Positions 53,610-63,875 are shown, counted from the first letter of the stretch. The stretch is DNA of 64,000 bases from Roseofilum reptotaenium CS-1145 (GCF_028330985.1 NZ_JAQMUE010000021.1:36185-100184), one strand, 5' to 3'. Translations and numbers: made by a program. Notes: generated from the sequence alone by a model not told the origin.

Positions 53610-53852
53610 ATGGTTTTCAAAATTGCTAAATGGGGAAATACCCTAGCGATTCGTATTCCTCAATCTCTAGCTCAGGAGATTCCTCTTTCTGAAGGAACTG
53701 ACGTTGATCTAGTGGTCATTGATGGTAATTTGGTGATTAAACCGCGATCGCATTCCTCCTATTCCCTAGAAGAATTAGTTACCGCTATTACTCCAGAAAA
53801 TTGCCATAGAGAGCAAGACAGTGGTGTAGCTGTGGGGAACGAGGTGTGGTGA
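53610..53852 (+). CDS. mazE: MazE-type antitoxin (AbrB fold)
   Basis: 80 residues. The swapped-hairpin AbrB domain has KWGNTLAIRIPQSLAQEIPL followed by VDLVVIDGNLVIKPR. The flexible acidic C-terminus (about 45-80) is the toxin-binding part. The stop TGA at 53850-53852 overlaps the GTG start of mazF, the usual coupling. It would bind its own promoter as well as MazF. Confidence 0.92.
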   Translation: MVFKIAKWGNTLAIRIPQSLAQEIPLSEGTDVDLVVIDGNLVIKPRSHSSYSLEELVTAITPENCHREQDSGVAVGNEVW

Positions 53853-54193
53853 TTTCAGAAGATGGCTATGTTCCCAAGCGAGGAGATATTGTCTATATCA
53901 ACTTTAATCCCACTAAAGGCCATGAGCAAAAAGGTTCCCGACCTGCTTTTGTGGTATCACCGTATAGTTACAATGTGAGAACTTCCCTGGCATTATTCAT
54001 GCCAATTACGCGACAGCAGAAGGGGTATCCTTTTGAGGTGGTGTTGCCTTTGCAGCTACAGACTCAGGGAGTCATCTTAGTCGATCAAATTAAGTGCTTG
54101 GATTGGCAAGCTAGGAAGGTAGATTTTAAAGAGACTGTACCAGAAGATGTGGTAGAGGAAGTTCAGGCTAAAATTGAACCTCTAATTTTGTAA
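53846..54193 (+). CDS. mazF: MazF-type mRNA interferase toxin
   Basis: 115 residues. GDIVYINFNPTKGHEQKGSR is the MazF N-terminal signature. The conserved RPAFVVSP and FMPITRQQKGYPFEV follow, then VILVDQIKCLDW with the usual catalytic arrangement of Arg and Thr on these loops. The start is GTG 53846 (or 53849), overlapping the end of mazE. It appears intact, so this is a complete toxin-antitoxin unit. Confidence 0.92.
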   Translation: MVISEDGYVPKRGDIVYINFNPTKGHEQKGSRPAFVVSPYSYNVRTSLALFMPITRQQKGYPFEVVLPLQLQTQGVILVDQIKCLDWQARKVDFKETVPEDVVEEVQAKIEPLIL

Positions 54194-54253
54194 AGATTGA
54201 GATCAAACCATGCTAGTGCTGAAGCTTTCTTGCAGGAAGAGTTTCGGCAATAG

Positions 54254-54297
54254 GATTTTCTATTGCCTATTGCCTATTCCCTAGCGCGAAGTGCTAT
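54254..54297. repeat. Heptad repeats with module-B end
   Basis: TTGCCTA units run into CCTAGCGCGAAGTGCTAT, whose reverse complement occurs at 11251-11265. The stop codon of a short minus-strand open stretch (54297-54386, DDDEIYQPGEFESIYT) lies at the end; it has no start and is not annotated as a gene. Confidence 0.55.
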
Positions 54298-54388
54298 TAG
54301 GTGTAGATACTCTCAAATTCTCCAGGTTGATAGATTTCGTCATCGTCATGGGAACGACGTTCCCGACTACCGCTTACTAATTACTCCA

Positions 54389-55750
54389 TTATGGCAAGGC
54401 AAACCCCTTAGATTTCTTCTTCTTCTTACCCTTCGCCCCCTTCTCATTGCCATTTTGCATATACGCTTTCATCTGGGGGGTAAACCCATCTCCATCCGCA
54501 TTGGGTAAATTTCCCGTGGCAATATTTTCCACAATTTGAACATGCTTAGGTAACAAATCCTTGAGCGCATATTGCTCCACAATTAATTCCCTCGCCTTTT
54601 CGCGCAAAGGAGCCATTTGATCGGGATTATCTAAAGCCTCACCTACCCGTTGAGCAATCTCTTTCGGTGAGAAGAAATCCACCAATAAACCATTCTCTCC
54701 ATCCCGGATCATTTCCCGTACCGGAGCAGTATCCGAACCCACGATTAAACATCCTGTAGCTAAGGATTCCATCATCGACCAAGATAATACAAACGGTCGG
54801 GTTAAATAGACTCGCACAGTAGAGGCTTGTAGAACTTGTAAATAGAGTCCATAGGGGAGAGGCCCGGTAAAATGAACCCGTGACATATCCAAGTTTAGGC
54901 GCTCTAACATGGCCTGCTTATAGGTTTTTCCATCGGGCAAAGACTTACCGTAACACACTCGGTCTTCTCCCACAATCACCACATGACAATTGGGGCGCTT
55001 TTCCTGAAGATAAACAATCGATTCCATGAACTGGGGAAACCCGCGATAGGGTTCCATTCCCCTAGTGGCATAGGTGACGATTTCATCGACTCCAGATAAA
55101 TCGAGTGGCTCAATAAATTTACTGTATCCTTCACCGGTGAATTTCATTTTTGCGCCTGGATTGGGCTTAAAATAATCTGTGTCGATGCCATCGAAAATTA
55201 CGGATAACTTGCTCTGAAATTCTGGCGGAAATTGGGACTTTTGCCACTGGGTCGGACAAACTCCCCAATCACAGTTATATAAGTCTTGTAAAATCCCAGC
55301 ATTTTTAACCCGAATTCGACATAAATCATCAGCCGAAAGGGGTTCTGAGGGGTCAAAATCAGCATCGGTTCCCCTAGCGTGATAAAACCATTCGTAATAG
55401 CACAGAAGGGGAGATTCTGGGAAAACTTCTTTCAAAAATAAAGTTGGCCCCCATCCAGAATGGCCATACATAATATCGGGAATAAATCCTTCTGCTCTCA
55501 GTTTCTCCGCAACTCGATACACACTTTGACCATACAAAACAGCGCTTTCTAAGGGGCGGACATAGTGATGGGTTTCGGGTCGCGGTTCTCGACTGGGATT
55601 AAACAGAACTTTTCGCACTCCGGGAATCACCCATTCTGGGCGTTCATTTTTGGTAATGAAAACGACTTGATTGTTGGGGTTGCTGCCAAAGACGTTGGCT
55701 AAATGGCGGAATTGGGCGGGAAAATTGGGGTGTAAAAATAGGATTTTCAT
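54389..55750 (-). CDS. Glycosyltransferase (GT4-like)
   Basis: 453 residues. It starts MKILFLHPNFPAQFRHLA, as GT4 enzymes do. In the middle is DGIDTDYFKPNP, then VIVGEDRVCYG and the C-terminal donor-site segment SWSMMESLATGCLIVGSDTA with an EMIRDGENGLLVDF-like end. Transfers a sugar from an activated donor to a glycan or lipid. The protein ends in a lysine-rich tail, GKKKKKSKGFALP. It lies downstream of the sulfotransferase-methyltransferase and GT2 genes on the same strand, separated by 216 bases of hairpins. Confidence 0.88.
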   Translation of the reverse strand: MKILFLHPNFPAQFRHLANVFGSNPNNQVVFITKNERPEWVIPGVRKVLFNPSREPRPETHHYVRPLESAVLYGQSVYRVAEKLRAEGFIPDIMYGHSGWGPTLFLKEVFPESPLLCYYEWFYHARGTDADFDPSEPLSADDLCRIRVKNAGILQDLYNCDWGVCPTQWQKSQFPPEFQSKLSVIFDGIDTDYFKPNPGAKMKFTGEGYSKFIEPLDLSGVDEIVTYATRGMEPYRGFPQFMESIVYLQEKRPNCHVVIVGEDRVCYGKSLPDGKTYKQAMLERLNLDMSRVHFTGPLPYGLYLQVLQASTVRVYLTRPFVLSWSMMESLATGCLIVGSDTAPVREMIRDGENGLLVDFFSPKEIAQRVGEALDNPDQMAPLREKARELIVEQYALKDLLPKHVQIVENIATGNLPNADGDGFTPQMKAYMQNGNEKGAKGKKKKKSKGFALP

Positions 55751-55829
55751 GTTTTTTTACAAACAGTTAGACAGTCACGACAGTAGTGTCTTTTTCAGCT
55801 AATTCGATGCATTAGATTTTGTTTGTAGT

Positions 55830-55964
55830 GAGGGATAAATCCCTCTCCAGCTAGGCTTTTAAGCACTCTTCGTGCTTACACCAAACAAAGCACTATTTTA
55901 GGTGAAACAATCCAGTAGGGTGTGTTACAGAGAAGGGTTGGGCAAGGGGCTGAAGCCCCTTGCC
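55830..55964. repeat. Three hairpins in the GT4/sulfotransferase spacer
   Basis: GAGGGATAAATCCCTC (55830-55845), AAGCAC/GTGCTT (55861-55877) and GGCAAGGGGC/GCCCCTTGCC around TGAA (55941-55964). The last one starts 3 bases beyond the sulfotransferase-methyltransferase stop and could be its terminator. No long T-run. Confidence 0.6.
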
Positions 55965-55966
55965 TC

Positions 55967-57418
55967 TCAAGGAGAGAAGAGGGGTTCGGGAGCGCGACAG
56001 ATCCAAATACAATCTCTGGGGACTAATTCCGTATTTTGTTCTAAGATTTCATAGCCCAAGGTGGTAAGGAATTTTTCCATGATTTCATTGGTCATAATAG
56101 AAAAAGCAGTTCCATCTCGTTTTCCGAGGAGATTATGGGGATAGTCATTGAGGAATTTTTCCCATCCGAGGGGGGAGAGGATATTACTATGGTGGAATAA
56201 ACAGAGTCGTCTGCCGCGCAAAAGTGGGGGGATTTGAACTAGATAATTATAAATATCTCGCGGTTCAATATGAACCATGGTATCGTAACAGAAACACACA
56301 TCAATACTTGCCGGTTCAACGCCTTCTAGGGTGAGTCCATTAAGTTTGACGTAGGATGTCCGTTCAGTTCCTAATCTTTGTTGAGTAGCTTTGAGCATTT
56401 GGGCGGAAATATCAGCACAAACTAACTCTTGACAATAGTTCAATAATAGGGCAGCGGTTTTACCTCCACCAATGCCAATTTCTAGGACGCGATCGCCGGA
56501 TTCGATATAAGGTGCGATTAAATGGGTTTCGATTAACTGTTCGTATTCAGACAGGGAAAATGCAGCTCCGGCTTTTTTTCCGATCCATTCATCGCCAACA
56601 TGCTGATAGTCAGGATCAGTAGATGTCCAATTTTGGGCGTAATTATCCCAAGCGCCTTCATAATCAATGGGGCTGGATGGTTTAGTCATAGTCCAAGGTA
56701 AGGGTTGATGAAGATAAACAGATAAACGTTGGTTGTGAGGGGTAAAATAGTCGGTAAGCTGTTGATACAGTTGGGGAGAAACGTCGGGGTAATCTCCAGC
56801 ATCATAAACGGGAGGGTCAGTTAAAGTATAGGGCGGTAATTGCAGAAATTCATAGACTTGATCGGCGATCGCCTGGGGATGAGCATAAAAATCTTCCGCG
56901 AGTAAAATCAGGAATTGTTCTGGAGGAAAATATTGCTGCCAACGGAGCAGTTGATCGATGTATACACCTCGCTCTAAATAACTGTAATGGCGATGGTTAA
57001 AGCTATGATAAAGGGGATTGGCTTGGATTTTTTCCACTTCTGTTTGCAGTCGCTGGGGTTCACTGGCGATCGCTGCTTCTAATCCCAACGATTCAAATCC
57101 CCACCTTACCTCATGATAATAATGGGAAATTGCCCGCTTGACCGGATCGCGCAATAGCACAATCAACTTCACATCTGGATAACATTGGTGAACCCGTTGG
57201 GGAACACAGGGATGATAGAGATAATAGGGACTCGCTTCCCCTTTGATTCCCGGTTGGGGAAACTGTTCCTTATACCAGGAAACGCCGCGATCGAAGTGTA
57301 AGCTAAAGAAATGGAGTTCCTTTTCCGTCGCTGCACTTATCCCTGGATGTTGAATCAGATGATGATAGAGGGAAGTTGTCCCGCTTTTTTGCGCCCCTAT
57401 AATCAGGTAATCGACCAT
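55967..57418 (-). CDS. Sulfotransferase-methyltransferase fusion protein
   Basis: 483 residues with two domains. The N-terminal part (about 1-250) is a PAPS-dependent sulfotransferase: GAQKSGTTS at 8-16 (5'-phosphosulfate loop) and LIVLLRDPVKRAISHYYH (3'-phosphate loop). After a linker (about 250-290), a SAM methyltransferase domain begins; motif I is VLEIGIGGGKTAALLL near 310, followed by VCADISAQMLKATQQRLG. It has no signal peptide. The likely job is to sulfate and methylate a glycan or carbohydrate lipid made by the flanking glycosyltransferases. That both domains act on one substrate is an inference. It lies 7 bases after the GT2 gene. Confidence 0.87.
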   Translation of the reverse strand: MVDYLIIGAQKSGTTSLYHHLIQHPGISAATEKELHFFSLHFDRGVSWYKEQFPQPGIKGEASPYYLYHPCVPQRVHQCYPDVKLIVLLRDPVKRAISHYYHEVRWGFESLGLEAAIASEPQRLQTEVEKIQANPLYHSFNHRHYSYLERGVYIDQLLRWQQYFPPEQFLILLAEDFYAHPQAIADQVYEFLQLPPYTLTDPPVYDAGDYPDVSPQLYQQLTDYFTPHNQRLSVYLHQPLPWTMTKPSSPIDYEGAWDNYAQNWTSTDPDYQHVGDEWIGKKAGAAFSLSEYEQLIETHLIAPYIESGDRVLEIGIGGGKTAALLLNYCQELVCADISAQMLKATQQRLGTERTSYVKLNGLTLEGVEPASIDVCFCYDTMVHIEPRDIYNYLVQIPPLLRGRRLCLFHHSNILSPLGWEKFLNDYPHNLLGKRDGTAFSIMTNEIMEKFLTTLGYEILEQNTELVPRDCIWICRAPEPLFSP

Positions 57419-57425
57419 AAACCGG

Positions 57426-58427
57426 TTATTGAGAGTTGTTTGGAAGGCTAGGCCCGCTCCTGCTTAATAATCTTTTAACATCTTTGCGGCATTTATGGAC
57501 AAAAACCCGCAGGGCAATCCCCTGGGAACCATAGCCTGCTTGCCAACTGCGCCAGCCTAGCTCTAAGATCGGCCAACCAAAATTGAGGGGGCGATCGCCA
57601 AAAGGATTGTTTTCTACCTCTTGGGGATTGAGATTTAGGCGATCGCACACTGCATGGTTCAAGTTGCAATGGGTGATATAGCTTCTTCCCCTGAGTTTTT
57701 CAGCTTTCTGCAATCCAGTCATCACTTCTTGGGAAAGAGTTCCGGCATTTTCCACCACTCCCACAGTGTTCGTGTCATGAATGCGATATCGCACCAAGGG
57801 GGTAGAAATATGGGCAATTTTCCCCTGATGGGAAGCAATGAGCGCTATCCACCAATCATGATACCAATCGCCGCCCTTTCGGGATGGAAACGGCAGTACG
57901 AGAGAGAGCAGTTGGGGGCGAAACATCATCGTACATCCGGTTAAGGTGTTGCGCAGCAACAGCAGTTGGGGGGTGAGATTTTGGGGAGATCGCTGTTCAA
58001 ATTCCCACGCAGAAGGATGACAAGTGTCATCTTGCGCATCGATTAGCTCTAGGTCAGAATGGACTAAAAGAGCAGATTGGGACTCTAAAGCGTGCCATTG
58101 ACGCTCCAGTTTATCCGGTAACCAAATATCATCCTGATCGCAACAGGCGATCGCCTCCAACCGTTGATCTCCTACACATAATTCTAATCCGCGCTCAAAG
58201 TTATGATACGAACCTACATTTTCCGAGTAGGAATGGAAGTGAAAACGGCGATCGCCGGCGATCGTTGCTTGAATCTGGCTTTGACATGCTTCAGATGAGC
58301 GATCGTCAACCACATGACACATCCAATCTTGCCAAGTTTGCTCCCGCAAAGACTCAATTTGTTTGCGCAAATATTCCATATTGGGGTTATACGTTGCTAG
58401 AATAATTCCAATTTTTCCCATTACCAA
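57426..58427 (-). CDS. Glycosyltransferase family 2
   Basis: 333 residues, or 331 from ATG 58421 (MGKIGIILATYNPN). The GT-A fold marks are IILATYNPN, VVDDRSSEA, ACCDQDDIWLPDK (DxD-like metal site) and a C-terminal GGDWYHDWWIALIA. Resembles rhamnosyl-type GT2 enzymes of O-antigen or exopolysaccharide clusters. It is directly upstream of the sulfotransferase-methyltransferase gene (7-base gap), so they form an operon. Confidence 0.9.
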   Translation of the reverse strand: MVMGKIGIILATYNPNMEYLRKQIESLREQTWQDWMCHVVDDRSSEACQSQIQATIAGDRRFHFHSYSENVGSYHNFERGLELCVGDQRLEAIACCDQDDIWLPDKLERQWHALESQSALLVHSDLELIDAQDDTCHPSAWEFEQRSPQNLTPQLLLLRNTLTGCTMMFRPQLLSLVLPFPSRKGGDWYHDWWIALIASHQGKIAHISTPLVRYRIHDTNTVGVVENAGTLSQEVMTGLQKAEKLRGRSYITHCNLNHAVCDRLNLNPQEVENNPFGDRPLNFGWPILELGWRSWQAGYGSQGIALRVFVHKCRKDVKRLLSRSGPSLPNNSQ

Positions 58428-58466
58428 TTCCCGATAAAATGATGTGAAAATTTGAGGATAACCAGA

Positions 58467-58736
58467 GTGAAGAAAGCCAAGGGAAAACGCCCCGTTTATT
58501 TAGATAATGCCAAAGTAGATCGGTTATTAACGATGATTATGACATTGGCCAGTGAAGTTTCTGTCTTACACGATCGCCTGGATACCCTCGAACGATTAGC
58601 CCAGGAAAAAGGTATCCTTTCCCTGGAAGACATTGAAGCCTATCAACCCGATGAGCAAACGCAACAGCAACGGGAACAGTGGCGACAGGCTTATCTGGAG
58701 CGGTTGTTAGGCGATCTAGCCACGGATAATGAATAA
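58467..58736 (+). CDS. Small coiled-coil conserved protein
   Basis: 89 residues from GTG 58467; a TTG at 58452 is in frame but GAGG lies about 10 bases before the GTG. Basic start (KKAKGKRP), then a helix with heptad-type leucines (VDRLLTMIMTLASEVSVLHD), then a charged helical C-terminus. No family is recognised; similar short coiled-coil proteins occur beside DUF1995 genes. The next gene starts 45 bases later on the same strand. Confidence 0.65.
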   Translation: MKKAKGKRPVYLDNAKVDRLLTMIMTLASEVSVLHDRLDTLERLAQEKGILSLEDIEAYQPDEQTQQQREQWRQAYLERLLGDLATDNE

Positions 58737-58781
58737 TGAATACTTGTGAATACTTGGAAACCCCAGAGACACCAACCACCC

Positions 58782-59528
58782 ATGACCACACTACCCCAAA
58801 CTCTAGATGAGGCGATCGCCCAAGCGAAAGCAGCAACGTTGCAAGCCCTCGAAGATGGAATGCGCTTAATTCAAGTAGAGTTAGTCTTTCCCGAAATTGC
58901 CCTAGAAGCGCAGAAACTCGCCCAAGACTTTATCCCTATTTTGCAAGAGTTTGGGGGACAACCGAAGATCTTCTTTCCAGATACCGGAGCGGCAGCTCTA
59001 GCCCGTCGAGACTGGGGTGAAACTCCCTTTAAAGTCACGGATTTAGGCAGTAGCCGATCGCCCATTGATCATAAAATAGACCCCGAAGACGAGAGCTTTC
59101 TGATCGTTAACCCCTCATCCGTAGAAGTCGGACAAGTCGAGCGTCTGGTGAATTTAGCCGGCGATCGTCCCATCATTCTTGTAATCCCGAAACTTGAAGA
59201 TGTCGCTGTTGTCGGTATTGGTTATACGGCCCGTCAACTGCGCGAGAGACTCTTAAGCCAAATCTACTCCTGCTATTACATCCGCCCCCTAGAAGGTGCA
59301 GCCCTCTATCGCTGCCATCCCCATCCCTGGCAAGTTTGGCTCGAAACCGCAGACGGTACTTATACTAAAATTGCCGAACAACCGCAAAAACCTGTAGGCG
59401 AAGTCCTAGATCAGATTTTAATCCGAGCTACTACCGGAGAAAATACGGAAGAAGCCGCCCGGACTCAGAAACGGCGAGGGGGGATTTTCGGAGAACTTGA
59501 ACGCTTTATTAAAGCTTTGACTCAATAA
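58782..59528 (+). CDS. DUF1995 family protein (LPA3-like)
   Basis: 248 residues from ATG 58782 (MTTLPQTLDEAIAQAKAAT); the frame opens at GTG 58746 but the extra residues are not family-like. DUF1995 marks are RLIQVELVFPEIALEAQKLA, the GDRPIILVIPKLEDV block and YIRPLEGAALYRCHP. The plant homologue LPA3 aids photosystem II accumulation, so a role in photosystem biogenesis is likely but not proven here. It follows the small coiled-coil gene and may be co-transcribed. Confidence 0.87.
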   Translation: MTTLPQTLDEAIAQAKAATLQALEDGMRLIQVELVFPEIALEAQKLAQDFIPILQEFGGQPKIFFPDTGAAALARRDWGETPFKVTDLGSSRSPIDHKIDPEDESFLIVNPSSVEVGQVERLVNLAGDRPIILVIPKLEDVAVVGIGYTARQLRERLLSQIYSCYYIRPLEGAALYRCHPHPWQVWLETADGTYTKIAEQPQKPVGEVLDQILIRATTGENTEEAARTQKRRGGIFGELERFIKALTQ

Positions 59529-59800
59529 CCCCAGAACAGTTGTCCAGGACTAAACTTTGTCAGTACACTGTAGAAACACCAAAATAGCTCAGATTTTAAA
59601 GGAGATCGGCAAAGCTAACTGGGTGTTGAGGAAACTTGTGGCAACTTACCCTGGATTCCTCATACCATATTCTCTATGATGATGCACTTTAACAATTGGC
59701 CCAGAGCCACTTGCCTCCCAAGGATCGATTAAGGGCAAGGTTAAAGAGAAATGGTATCAGTACGGAACCGACTTGATTAGCACACAGGGAATACAAAGCA

Positions 59801-60562
59801 ATGATAGGAGCAACAGGACGACGAGTTTTTATTGGTGATGTCCATGGGAATTATGATGGCTTAATGCATCTTCTGGAGGCGATCGCTCCTGTAGAGAGCG
59901 ATGACTTATACTTCTTAGGAGACCTGATCGATCGCGGGCCAAAAAGCGCAGAAACCGTTAACTTCGTTCGTGATAGTGGCTATCCCTGCATTCGAGGCAA
60001 CCACGAACAACTACTGATCGACAGTTTTCCAGACGGCAAAATCCATTATCCCGCCCTCCAAGCATGGCTCTATAGTGGTGGACAAGCTACTCTGAGTAGT
60101 TATCACGATGCCCACCTCCTTCTGGAGCATCTGCAATGGATTAGCAATCTTCCCCTATACCTCGACCTCGGCGATGTTTGGCTTGTCCATGCTGGAGTTC
60201 ATCCCGATTTACCCATCGACGAGCAAACCGAATATGAACTCTGTTGGATTCGCGATCAATTTCACTGCATTCCCACTCCTTACTTCCCTGATAAAACCAT
60301 TATCACCGGCCACACCATCACCTTTACCTTCCCTGGTGTGTTGCCCGGTCAAATTGTCCAAGGACAAGGCTGGTTAGATATCGACACGGGAGCCTACCAT
60401 CGCCGCAGTGGATGGTTAACCGCCCTAGACTGGACAAACCAACAAGTTTATCAAGTCAACGTCTATCATCAAGCAGTCCGTATCTTGCCTCTAGAAGAAA
60501 GCATCACTTTTATAGAACCGGAAGCCATTATTCCTCGACATCCAGTTGCCGCCAACCATTAA
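59801..60562 (+). CDS. PPP-family metallophosphatase (Ser/Thr protein phosphatase-like)
   Basis: 253 residues. The PPP signatures are exact: GDVHG at 12-16, GDLIDRG at 40-46 and GNHE at 66-69, with LVHAG and TGHT further on. It resembles lambda-phosphatase and PrpA-type bacterial phosphatases, which can dephosphorylate protein Ser/Thr/Tyr or nucleotides. Substrate unknown. Several Ser/Thr kinases exist in this window, so protein substrates are plausible. Confidence 0.9.
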   Translation: MIGATGRRVFIGDVHGNYDGLMHLLEAIAPVESDDLYFLGDLIDRGPKSAETVNFVRDSGYPCIRGNHEQLLIDSFPDGKIHYPALQAWLYSGGQATLSSYHDAHLLLEHLQWISNLPLYLDLGDVWLVHAGVHPDLPIDEQTEYELCWIRDQFHCIPTPYFPDKTIITGHTITFTFPGVLPGQIVQGQGWLDIDTGAYHRRSGWLTALDWTNQQVYQVNVYHQAVRILPLEESITFIEPEAIIPRHPVAANH

Positions 60563-60568
60563 TAATGG

Positions 60569-61934
<1,366 letters not shown>

Positions 61935-61966
61935 TTTTAAAAGCAGATTAGGAACAGGCAGTAATT

Positions 61967-63355
61967 ATGATGTTGCGTGTCATTTCTCGTTTGGGTGTTG
62001 GGGTGATTTTACCGGCGATCGCCGCTTTCGGACTGATCGGGTGTGAAGAAGAAGATTCTTTTCTGCCACCAGCACCGCCCCCCGATATTTCTCAACCGGA
62101 GGTTCCCACAACTCCAGAAGTGGCAACCCCCACACCAACTCCCTCACCCAGTCCTACCCCTGCGGCGCAACCCACGACTCAACTGGCTGCCCCAGAAAAT
62201 CCCGATCCCCAGGTGAATGCTCAAGTGCAGGAAACTCTAGATACAATGGCGAATAAGGGATATCCTAAAGCCAATCAAGGGGTATGGATGCAGTCTGGAG
62301 ATACCCTATTAGCGAATTATCAAGGGACAACGTTATTACCCGCCGCCTCTCTAACCAAAATCGCCACCACATTAGCCGTATTAGACACGTTTGGCCCGAA
62401 ACATCAATTTGTTACTCAAATTGGCTATACCGGAACCCTAGAGAATGGAGTGATTAATGGGGATTTAGTGATTATTGGAGATCGCGACCCCTTCTTTGTC
62501 TGGGAAGATGCGATCGCCCTCGGTAATGCTTTAATGAATATGGGGATCAAACAAGTGACGGGGGATTTAGTCATTGTTGGTTCCTTTTACATGAACTACG
62601 AAGAGAACCCTAAAACCTCTGGCGCTCTATTGCGTCAAGGCTTAAACGTGCAACTGTGGCCGGATCGAGCCTATCTGCAATATGAAACCCTACCTGACAA
62701 TACCCCGCAACCGGAACTGAGTACGGGTGGCTTGATCAAGACAACAACCACAACACCCGCTAACGTTAAACCCCTTGTGCGTTATTCCTCCCTTCCCGTC
62801 GCCGAATTGCTGAAAAAAATGAACCAATACAGCAATAATCCCATGGCAGAAATGTTTGCTGGCATGGTGGGAAGTGCAGGAACCGTCGCCCAAAAAGCGG
62901 CCACTCTTTCTGGTGTCCCTCCAGCCGAGATTAAACTCATTAATGGATCGGGATTAGGGGAAGAAAACCAAATGTCCCCACGAGCGGCAATCGGCCTATT
63001 CTTAGGGATTCAAAAACTTTTACAACCCCATCAAATGACCATCGGTGATGTAGTTGCTATTGTCGGAGAAGACGAAGGCATCTTAACGTCACGCCCTTTA
63101 CCCAAATTTGCCGTCCTCAAATCAGGCAGCCTCTACGCCGTCAGTACCCTGGGTGGAGCCTTGCCCACTGCCCAAAACGGGGTCGTTTGGTTTGCTATGT
63201 TTAATGGGGGTAGCTACTACGAAGATTTTCGAGAAGAGCAAGAAGCCTTCCTTAACAAACTCGTTCGTCAATGGGGAGTTGTATCGAGGCTACCGGAAGA
63301 ATTAAAACCCAGCTTGCCTCCAACCTCTGGATCTCGGATCGAGAAAGTCAATTGA
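61967..63355 (+). CDS. dacB: D-alanyl-D-alanine carboxypeptidase/endopeptidase (PBP4, S13 family)
   Basis: 462 residues. A signal sequence ends LIGC (lipobox, Cys26), followed by a Pro/Thr-rich linker (about 30-75), so the protein is probably a lipoprotein. The S13 active-site motifs are S128-L-T-K131, SNN in QYSNNPMAEMF and KSG in VLKSGSLY. Trims peptidoglycan peptides. The ATG at 61967 has a second ATG directly after it. It is the last gene in the window. Confidence 0.93.
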   Translation: MMLRVISRLGVGVILPAIAAFGLIGCEEEDSFLPPAPPPDISQPEVPTTPEVATPTPTPSPSPTPAAQPTTQLAAPENPDPQVNAQVQETLDTMANKGYPKANQGVWMQSGDTLLANYQGTTLLPAASLTKIATTLAVLDTFGPKHQFVTQIGYTGTLENGVINGDLVIIGDRDPFFVWEDAIALGNALMNMGIKQVTGDLVIVGSFYMNYEENPKTSGALLRQGLNVQLWPDRAYLQYETLPDNTPQPELSTGGLIKTTTTTPANVKPLVRYSSLPVAELLKKMNQYSNNPMAEMFAGMVGSAGTVAQKAATLSGVPPAEIKLINGSGLGEENQMSPRAAIGLFLGIQKLLQPHQMTIGDVVAIVGEDEGILTSRPLPKFAVLKSGSLYAVSTLGGALPTAQNGVVWFAMFNGGSYYEDFREEQEAFLNKLVRQWGVVSRLPEELKPSLPPTSGSRIEKVN

Positions 63356-63590
63356 TATGCCTCTTTTGTCACTCGGAGAAAACTTTGGTCTTGACTCAAT
63401 TCTAGAACTCTTAGAGGATCGGCGATCGCGATCGCCGAAAATCACCCCATAAGCTATATAGCAGAAAAGGAGTTGGTGAGGAAAGTTAGGTTATGGTTTA
63501 AGGCAATAGGCAACAGGCAACAGTAGACTGTGAAAGACTTATAGGATTTAGAACTGTCCTAACCATAAAACGTAGTGCTATACAAACTTT

Positions 63591-63658
63591 TGCTATTCGT
63601 ACCTATTGCTAGAGTGCGCAGCGCTATGCGGCACTTTCCTCTACGATGAGGTACATTA
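63591..63658. repeat. Mosaic of module B and repeat A, degenerate copy
   Basis: TGCTATTCGTACCTATTGC (63591-63609) is the reverse complement of module B. The tail GCTATACAAAC just before it matches the end of repeat A copy 1 with its flank. GCTATGCGGCACTTTCCTC and ACGATGAGGTACATTA after it match the start of repeat A. Confidence 0.55.
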
Positions 63659-63665
63659 GTTTGTA

Positions 63666-63875
63666 ATATCAAGTCCGAGTAATCAGTTTAACTATGTACA
63701 GTGCGTTTGCACTCCTACATTGTTCCGGTAGAACATTCTCTATTCCCCAACGTGAAGTATTGCATCATAGCCAATCAACCGGACTTGGTATAACGATAAT
63801 TAGAACAGCTAAAAACTCTACCAAGTCCGTTGTTTGCCCCCCTATCTCCTCATCACCCTATCATATCAAGTCCGA
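63666..63875. repeat. TCAAGTCCG repeat cluster, direct and inverted
   Basis: ATATCAAGTCCGA occurs at 63666-63678 and 63863-63875. ACCAAGTCCG is at 63820-63829 and its inverse CGGACTTGGTAT at 63780-63791. The middle pair forms a 51-base inverted repeat. Confidence 0.6.

Noticed and set aside
54297..54386. Short minus-strand open stretch ending DDDEIYQPGEFESIYT
   Set aside because: It has no start codon and lies directly behind the glycosyltransferase stop; kept only as a note.
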